Shown here: positions 61,878-64,000 of the stretch, piece by piece
Layout: each line of letters begins with the position of its first letter
Numbering within the stretch: the first letter of the stretch is position 1
DNA from: Zunongwangia sp. ESRF-bin46
Lineage (GTDB): Bacteria; Bacteroidota; Bacteroidia; Flavobacteriales; Flavobacteriaceae
Assembly: GCA_002631855.1 (NCBI GenBank)
Contig: NTLF01000020.1
Location: 342,996-406,995, forward strand
Direction of reading: 5' to 3'
Length of the DNA: 64,000 bases
Made by a program: the position numbers and the translations under genes
The notes under the pieces: generated by a model
What the model was told of the DNA's origin: nothing
Seen by the model: only the letters and a program-made list of their open reading frames with translations
Databases searched by the model: none

Positions 61878-63056
61878 ATGAAAATAGCATTGGTTCTTTC
61901 TTCGCCCCCGGCATACTCCGAAACCTTTTTTAGATCAAAAATTAAAGGATTGCAAGAGAGTGGTCACATAGTAGTTTTAATTACAGCGGCTACATCAGAA
62001 ACATTTGAAGGGTGCAAGCACTATTACCATCCAAAAGTAGCTAAAAATGTCTGGGTTCAAGTACTGCAATTTCTAGTGGTTGGCTTGTCACTTCTTCCAT
62101 TTTGCGGTCGGGTGGTTCGCTATATACGTTTGGAACGTAAGGAAGGCACATCTTTAAAGCGGTGTATAGAAAAGACCTATCTAAATGCTACCCTTTTAAA
62201 AATGAAGGCGGATTGGCTACATTTTGGGTTTGCTACCATGGCAATTGACCGAGAACTGGTAGCCAAAGCGATTGGTGCGAAGATGGCCGTGAGTTTTCGA
62301 GGGTTTGATATAGCAATTTATCCGCTAAAGCATCCCGGGTGTTACACCCAACTATGGAAAGAGGTGGATAAAGTGCATACAATATCAAACGATCTTCTTG
62401 AAAAAGCATATGAATTAGGATTACCAAGAACAGTTCCTGTGCAAAAAATAACCCCTGCTATTGATGCCAATTTTTTTACTCCTGAATCTTCAGGGTTTTC
62501 AAAATCAATCGAGTCCGTTCGGTTTTTAACAGTAGGTCGGTTGCATTGGAAAAAGGGATATGTTTTAATGTTAGAAGCACTGGCAATATTAAAAGAGAAA
62601 AACATTCCTTTTACATATACCATAGTTGGCAATGGAACCAAAAAGGAATATGAACGAGTTGCTTTTGCCGCTTTGCAGTTAGGAATAAAAGAAGAAGTGT
62701 TTTTTGCCGGTCAATTAGAAAGAGATGCAATTAAAGAACAATATCAAAAAGCCGATATTTATTTACAGTATAGTATTTCAGAAGGGTTTTGTAATGCGGT
62801 ATTAGAGGCACAGGCAATGGGAAAGCTTTGTATTGTATCCAATGCGGAAGGGCTTTCAGAAAATGTGCTGCACGGTAAAACCGGCTGGGTGGTTCCTAAA
62901 TTAGAGCCTAAATTATTGGCAGAACAAATTGAGCATGTAATTCAATTGCCTGAAATAGAGAAAAAAGAAATTACTGAATATGCTACTGATCGTGTAAGAG
63001 ACGAATTTAATATTGAAAAACAACAAAAGGAGTTTGTTTCCTTTTATTTAAAATAA
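61878..63056 (+). CDS. Family 4 glycosyltransferase
   Basis: A GT-B enzyme of 392 aa with LVLSSPPAYSETFFRSKIKG at the start, SFRGFDIAIYPLKHPGCYTQ in the acceptor domain, TVGRLHWKKGYVLMLEALA and the motif EGFCNAVLEAQAMGKLCIVS near residue 300. It is the last gene of the polysaccharide block before the REP/GIY-YIG array. Confidence 0.9.
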   Translation: MKIALVLSSPPAYSETFFRSKIKGLQESGHIVVLITAATSETFEGCKHYYHPKVAKNVWVQVLQFLVVGLSLLPFCGRVVRYIRLERKEGTSLKRCIEKTYLNATLLKMKADWLHFGFATMAIDRELVAKAIGAKMAVSFRGFDIAIYPLKHPGCYTQLWKEVDKVHTISNDLLEKAYELGLPRTVPVQKITPAIDANFFTPESSGFSKSIESVRFLTVGRLHWKKGYVLMLEALAILKEKNIPFTYTIVGNGTKKEYERVAFAALQLGIKEEVFFAGQLERDAIKEQYQKADIYLQYSISEGFCNAVLEAQAMGKLCIVSNAEGLSENVLHGKTGWVVPKLEPKLLAEQIEHVIQLPEIEKKEITEYATDRVRDEFNIEKQQKEFVSFYLK

Positions 63057-63064
63057 CTCCCATT

Positions 63065-63195
63065 GTCAGTTCGAGTGTTTTTACAGCGCATAGCGATGTA
63101 AAAAAGTATCGAGGTTGTTGGCGGTTGTGACATTAAATAAAATCTACATACACTCGTTGTGTAATTTTTGAGTACTATACTTAACAAAAAAGGGT
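63065..63195. repeat. Copy 1 of a ~131-bp repeat unit
   Basis: Starts GTCAGTTCGAGTG, contains the imperfect hairpin TACAGCGCATAGCGATGTA, and ends AACAAAAAAGGGT. Its second half resembles family A read in the opposite direction, so each unit is an inverted REP doublet. Confidence 0.8.
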
Positions 63196-63289
63196 GTCAG
63201 TTCGAGTTTTTTTACAGCGCATAGCGATTTAGAAAAGTATCGAGAACGGTCTTTTAATGCAAAACCCCATTTTTTCATAAATTCACACC

Positions 63290-63583
63290 ATGAAAACTTA
63301 CTATGTTTATATACTTTCCTGTTCAGATGGTTCCTATTATACTGGGGTAACCTCTAATTTGACTAAACGGCTCGAAGAGCATCAACATAAAAAGCATCGG
63401 AACAGTTATACAGCTACCCGACTTCCCGTGAAACTGGCATTTTTTTGCACTTTTACGGAAATAACTATTGCCATTTCAACTGAAAAACAGATAAAAAAAT
63501 GGTCAAGAGCAAAAAAAGAGGCTTTGATCAATGCGGAATATGAGTTATTGCCCAATCTAGCCAAAAAGAAGTTTCGAGAGTGA
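63290..63583 (+). CDS. GIY-YIG endonuclease family protein
   Basis: This 97-aa single-domain nuclease has MKTYYVYILSCSDGSYYTGV (the GIY-YIG strand pair, here YVYIL and YYTGV) and SNLTKRLEEHQHKKH (with the catalytic Arg of RLEEH). A later FCTFTEITIAISTEKQIKKW contains the Glu that completes the active site. It is close in size to YhbQ/UPF0213 proteins. It has no DNA-binding domain. It lies inside a REP doublet and array, directly after its stop comes a family A element. Confidence 0.88.
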   Translation: MKTYYVYILSCSDGSYYTGVTSNLTKRLEEHQHKKHRNSYTATRLPVKLAFFCTFTEITIAISTEKQIKKWSRAKKEALINAEYELLPNLAKKKFRE

Positions 63584-63587
63584 AAGA

Positions 63588-63633
63588 GGTCTCGATACAT
63601 TCGCTGCGTGCCTTGCGAGCACTCGACCTGACA
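63588..63633 (+). repeat. REP-like element, family A, right end of the GIY-YIG element
   Basis: GGTCTCGATACA then TTCGCTGCGTGCCTTGCGAG, CACTCGACCTGACA. Same orientation as 33228-33272 and 37234-37277, opposite to the left end of the element (63196-63245). Confidence 0.75.
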
Positions 63634-63643
63634 GAAGACAGTT

Positions 63644-64000
63644 GTCAATTCGAGTTTTTTTGTACGTCATAGCAATTTAGAAAAGTATTGGGCCGTTGAC
63701 GGTTGTGACATTAAATAAAACCTACTTACACTTGTTGTGTACCTTATGAACACTAGACCTAACAATAAAAGGTGTCAGTTCGAGTGTTTTTTACAGCGCA
63801 TAGTGATGTAGAAAAGTATCGAGGGTGTTGACGGTTGTTACATTAAATTAAATCTACATACACTCGTTGTGTAATTTTTAAGCATTAGACCTAACAAAAA
63901 AGGGTGTCAGTTCGAGTGTTTTTACAGCGCATAGCGATGTAGAAAAGTATCGATGCCGTTGACGGTTGTTACATTAAATTAAATCTACATACACTCGTTG
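63644..64000. repeat. Copies 3-5 of the ~131-bp tandem repeat, running past the window end
   Basis: Units start at 63644 (divergent), 63774 and 63906, with periods of 130 and 132 bases. The last is cut by the window edge. With copies 1 (63065) and 2 (63196) there are at least five starts. No gene was found here. Confidence 0.8.

Larger units (their letters stand above)
63196..63633. mobile_element. Candidate REP-bounded element carrying a GIY-YIG gene
   Basis: The left end (63196-63245, GTCAGTTCGAG ... AGTATCGAGA) and the right end (63588-63633, GGTCTCGATACA ... ACTCGACCTGACA) are inverted versions of the same REP unit. The only gene between them is the GIY-YIG endonuclease. The outer TGTCAG/CTGACA bases act as terminal inverted repeats. 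No target-site duplication was identified, since the flanks are themselves repeats. Confidence 0.55.

Noticed and set aside
63196..63633. Integron attC sites
   Set aside because: No integrase, no conserved GTTRRRY-type core pair; the inverted units flank one gene rather than forming cassettes.
63065..64000. CRISPR array
   Set aside because: The periodic units are conserved throughout, with no unique spacers and no cas genes. Period (~131) is too long.

Overview
The window looks like chromosomal DNA of a marine-type member of the Flavobacteriaceae (Bacteroidota). The evidence is the AT-rich sequence, a C-terminal type IX secretion sorting domain, a 1119-residue SecA, promoters with a TAnnTTTG -7 element, non-ATG starts without Shine-Dalgarno sequences, and many Bacteroidota families of unknown function (DUF4199, DUF2795, DUF6249, DUF2383, DUF1853). 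No rRNA, tRNA, CRISPR array, transposase or phage module was seen.

Bases 1-24500 are mostly housekeeping: the end of dnaJ, a NatA/NatB-type ABC exporter with an MscS channel, a sigma-54-type response regulator without a DNA-binding domain, PPK2, an M28 peptidase, MATE and PAP2 proteins, a three-gene glycolipid operon (PMT, LAB_N, GT2), MeaB and an Ohr/OsmC protein. Two ECF sigma operons follow. Each has a recognisable AAC-N16/17-CGTC promoter and a 17-nt overlap between the sigma gene and the membrane protein gene after it. The second faces a DUF6249 gene across a pair of near-identical divergent ECF promoters. Bases 24500-37200 hold a large T9SS cargo protein with three internal repeats, secA (preceded by an unannotated 38-codon ORF ending 3 nt before its start), a cobalamin adenosyltransferase that fits functionally with MeaB, a LolD-like ATPase, a methyltransferase and an ABC-F ATPase.

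Bases 37500-63060 form a surface polysaccharide locus. It runs Wza-like lipoprotein, Wzc-like tyrosine kinase, Wzm/Wzt ABC exporter with a C-terminal glycan-recognition domain, sugar O-methyltransferase, then a nonulosonic acid (legionaminic-type) block: LegB-like dehydratase, NeuD-like acyltransferase, glycosyltransferase, NeuB/LegI-like synthase, CMP-sugar synthetase, CBS-nucleotidyltransferase and a GT-B-like transferase. LegC and LegG homologues are not in the window. After a ~1 kb non-coding stretch with a conserved hypothetical gene, a second block encodes three GT2, three GT4 and one further glycosyltransferase, an asparagine-synthase-like protein and a sulfotransferase.

The most unusual feature is short palindromic repeats between genes. 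At least three families occur, each at least once as an inverted doublet (REPIN-like). One family flanks a small GIY-YIG endonuclease gene as terminal inverted repeats and is also amplified as a ~131-bp tandem array at the right edge. This suggests a REP/nuclease partnership analogous to REP/RAYT systems, but with a GIY-YIG enzyme.
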